NCBI RefSeq assembly: GCF_040436345.1
Contig: NC_133234.1
Span: 12,647,446 to 12,711,445 of the forward strand
Direction: 5' to 3'
DNA: 64,000 nt
Origin: Pagrus major
Lineage: Eukaryota > Chordata > Actinopteri > Spariformes > Sparidae
In this document: positions 62,680 to 64,000 of the stretch, one piece after another
Numbering within the stretch: position 1 is the first letter of the stretch
Layout: each line of letters opens with the position of its first letter
Made by a program: the position numbers and the translations under genes
The notes under the pieces: model-generated
Told to the model about the DNA's origin: nothing
What the model saw: only the letters and a program-made list of their open reading frames with translations
Databases searched by the model: none

Positions 62680-63975
62680 ATGGAGTTCCCTGCCCCAAAT
62701 ACTGAGGTTCGCCTTGCAGTGGCCCAGTGTTTCCGGACCCTCACTACATCCACAGACAACAAAGACATTATCACTGCTCTTCAGACACTCCACTCTTACC
62801 TGGATGAAGGACCAGATAGTAGAACCACTTTACTTCAGCGGGCAGAGTTCAGGAGAGCTCACTTCACTCGCTCCCTTCAGTTCCTTGTCAGTAACATCCA
62901 GGCTGACTGGTTGCACGGCCTCACAGCAGCCCAGCGCACAGAGCTGTGGGACGGCCTCTTCCTCAAAGGCCCTCCAGAGCAAGCGCTGCTGGTGCTGATG
63001 GAGGGAATAGGAGAGCTAAGGTGGGTGGTGTTGAATAGAAGATGATGCATGTTTACTATTTTGTCTCTCCACTAATTTGTCTGTATCTCCACCACAGGCC
63101 CAGCACAAATCTGGACCACCTGGTCAGCATCACAGAGAGGTTTCTTCAGAGTGGTCGACTCGCTGACCTGCTGTGGTCCTACTGTCAGGGGGCAGGACCC
63201 TCGGACTCCCCCCAGCTCCGAGAGACACTGCTGGGACGTATTGTGGCACTGCCGGACCTCACCGCCAACAAGTTACATCCAAACAACAAGCCCCTCTTTC
63301 TTCCTCAGCAGTATTACCCACTACTGGCTACAGAGATGCTCACTGCCCTGGAGCAGACCTGCCAAGCACTTAAAGGCGAGTGAACATTTTTGAAACCCTG
63401 TAATAATGACACAATAATAATTGTTGTGATCATTTCTCATTAGCACTATTTGTGTGATTCGTATTTTTTAACAGATGGCACAGACTGCTCCTTGACTTTT
63501 GTGGCGCAGACACTTGGGAAAGTGTGTATCCAGGGCCATAGTGGTGAGTTTATTTAAATCTTTAGAAGCTGTACAAAGAGTTGTGAGTTGCTATTATTCT
63601 TTACGATATTGTGTCCCCTCCTCTTGGTTGATGTGTCACTCCATTTGTTCTACAGGTTGAAATTACAGAGTGGTAATAACACACTGAACAAAAAATTTCT
63701 CTTTTTCATTAAAATGTTTCTCATTTCTCACGAGTTGAAGTAAGTCTGTGCACACAAAAGGCCTATTTCTCTCAGATTTTGAGCACAGTTTGGTTATAAT
63801 CCATGTTGCTTTTGTTTCTTTCTTCAGGTCTGGTGCTGGCAGTGATGGCTCCGCGGCTGTCTGTTTGCACGTGCTCCGACATGGTGTGGCAGAGGATTTG
63901 CTGGAAGCTGCTGGAGAACGTTCCGCAGCGATGGGTGGAGAGCGTGCTCACTGGACTGGTGCAGGCTGTCAGCGG
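62680..63975 (+). CDS. telo2: TELO2 (TEL2, telomere maintenance 2), first 4 coding exons, partial
   Basis: Coding exons in view: 62680-63020, 63098-63375, 63475-63543, 63828-63975, about 278 residues of a protein near 840 in human; the last exon ends in GG|GTAAAG and the gene continues past the window edge. The start MEFPAPNTEVRLAV matches human MEPAPSEVRLAV, and LRETLLGRIVALPD and WVESVLTGLV match further along. TEL2 is the core of the TTT complex with TTI1 and TTI2, which works with HSP90 and R2TP to stabilise PI3K-like kinases (ATM, ATR, mTOR, DNA-PKcs, SMG1). The visible part is the N-terminal helical-repeat region. Intron 2 uses a GC donor. An in-frame upstream stop supports the start. 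Confidence 0.93.
63376..63474 (+). other. GC-AG intron in TELO2 (intron 2)
   Basis: The donor reads AAAG|GCGAGT and the acceptor TTTAACAG. The only GT nearby, four bases further on, would shift the frame, while the GC site joins QALK to DGTDCSLTFV, which matches the family. Confidence 0.75.
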
Positions 63976-64000
63976 GTAAAGAATAGTCATGCATTTAAAC

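Noticed and set aside
1-64000. CRISPR arrays, operons, phage or plasmid genes, tRNA and rRNA genes
   Set aside because: I looked for direct-repeat arrays, close-packed prokaryotic frames and conserved RNA motifs and saw none. The window is vertebrate nuclear DNA.

Overview
The window looks like nuclear DNA of a ray-finned (teleost) fish. Genes are split into many short exons with GT-AG (and two GC-AG) introns. The spacers and introns carry short inverted-repeat DNA transposons and CA/GT/AT microsatellites typical of teleosts, and the predicted proteins match vertebrate families closely. No prokaryotic, viral or plasmid feature is visible.

Layout, left to right. 1-8.5 kb: no confirmed gene. 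It holds repeats, two stretches that resemble non-coding regulatory DNA, and a weak candidate first coding exon on the minus strand near 5.2 kb. 8.75-13.6 kb (+): RDH13, a retinol dehydrogenase of the short-chain dehydrogenase/reductase (SDR) family, 7 coding exons, 349 residues. 13.8-17.4 kb: transposon-rich spacer. 17.4-23.1 kb (+): DECR2, peroxisomal 2,4-dienoyl-CoA reductase, also an SDR, 8 coding exons, 300 residues, ending in the peroxisomal signal AKL. 24.2-60.4 kb (+): RAB11FIP3, a Rab11/Arf effector, 14 coding exons joined by eye, 1,105 residues, with a very large acidic first coding exon, two EF-hands, a long coiled coil and a C-terminal Rab11-binding domain. 62.7 kb to the right edge (+): the first four coding exons of TELO2, which continues beyond the window.

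All four genes lie on the plus strand. DECR2, RAB11FIP3 and TELO2 are also neighbours or near-neighbours on human 16p13.3, so that part of the order is old synteny; RDH13 is on human chromosome 19, so its place beside DECR2 differs from human. The genes do not form a pathway. RDH13 reduces retinaldehyde at mitochondria, DECR2 serves beta-oxidation of unsaturated fatty acids in peroxisomes, RAB11FIP3 serves recycling endosomes and cytokinesis, and TELO2 serves maturation of PI3K-like kinases.

I found no wholly new system. The most interesting points are a possible splice switch at the 3' end of DECR2 that would remove the peroxisomal signal, the expanded acidic N-terminus of RAB11FIP3 with a clathrin-box-like motif, an in-frame CxxC cassette exon in the same gene, two GC-AG introns (RDH13 and TELO2), and several inverted-repeat transposon families spread through introns and spacers. 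Exon joins were made by hand from reading frame, splice consensus and remembered family sequence; no alignment or transcript data was available.
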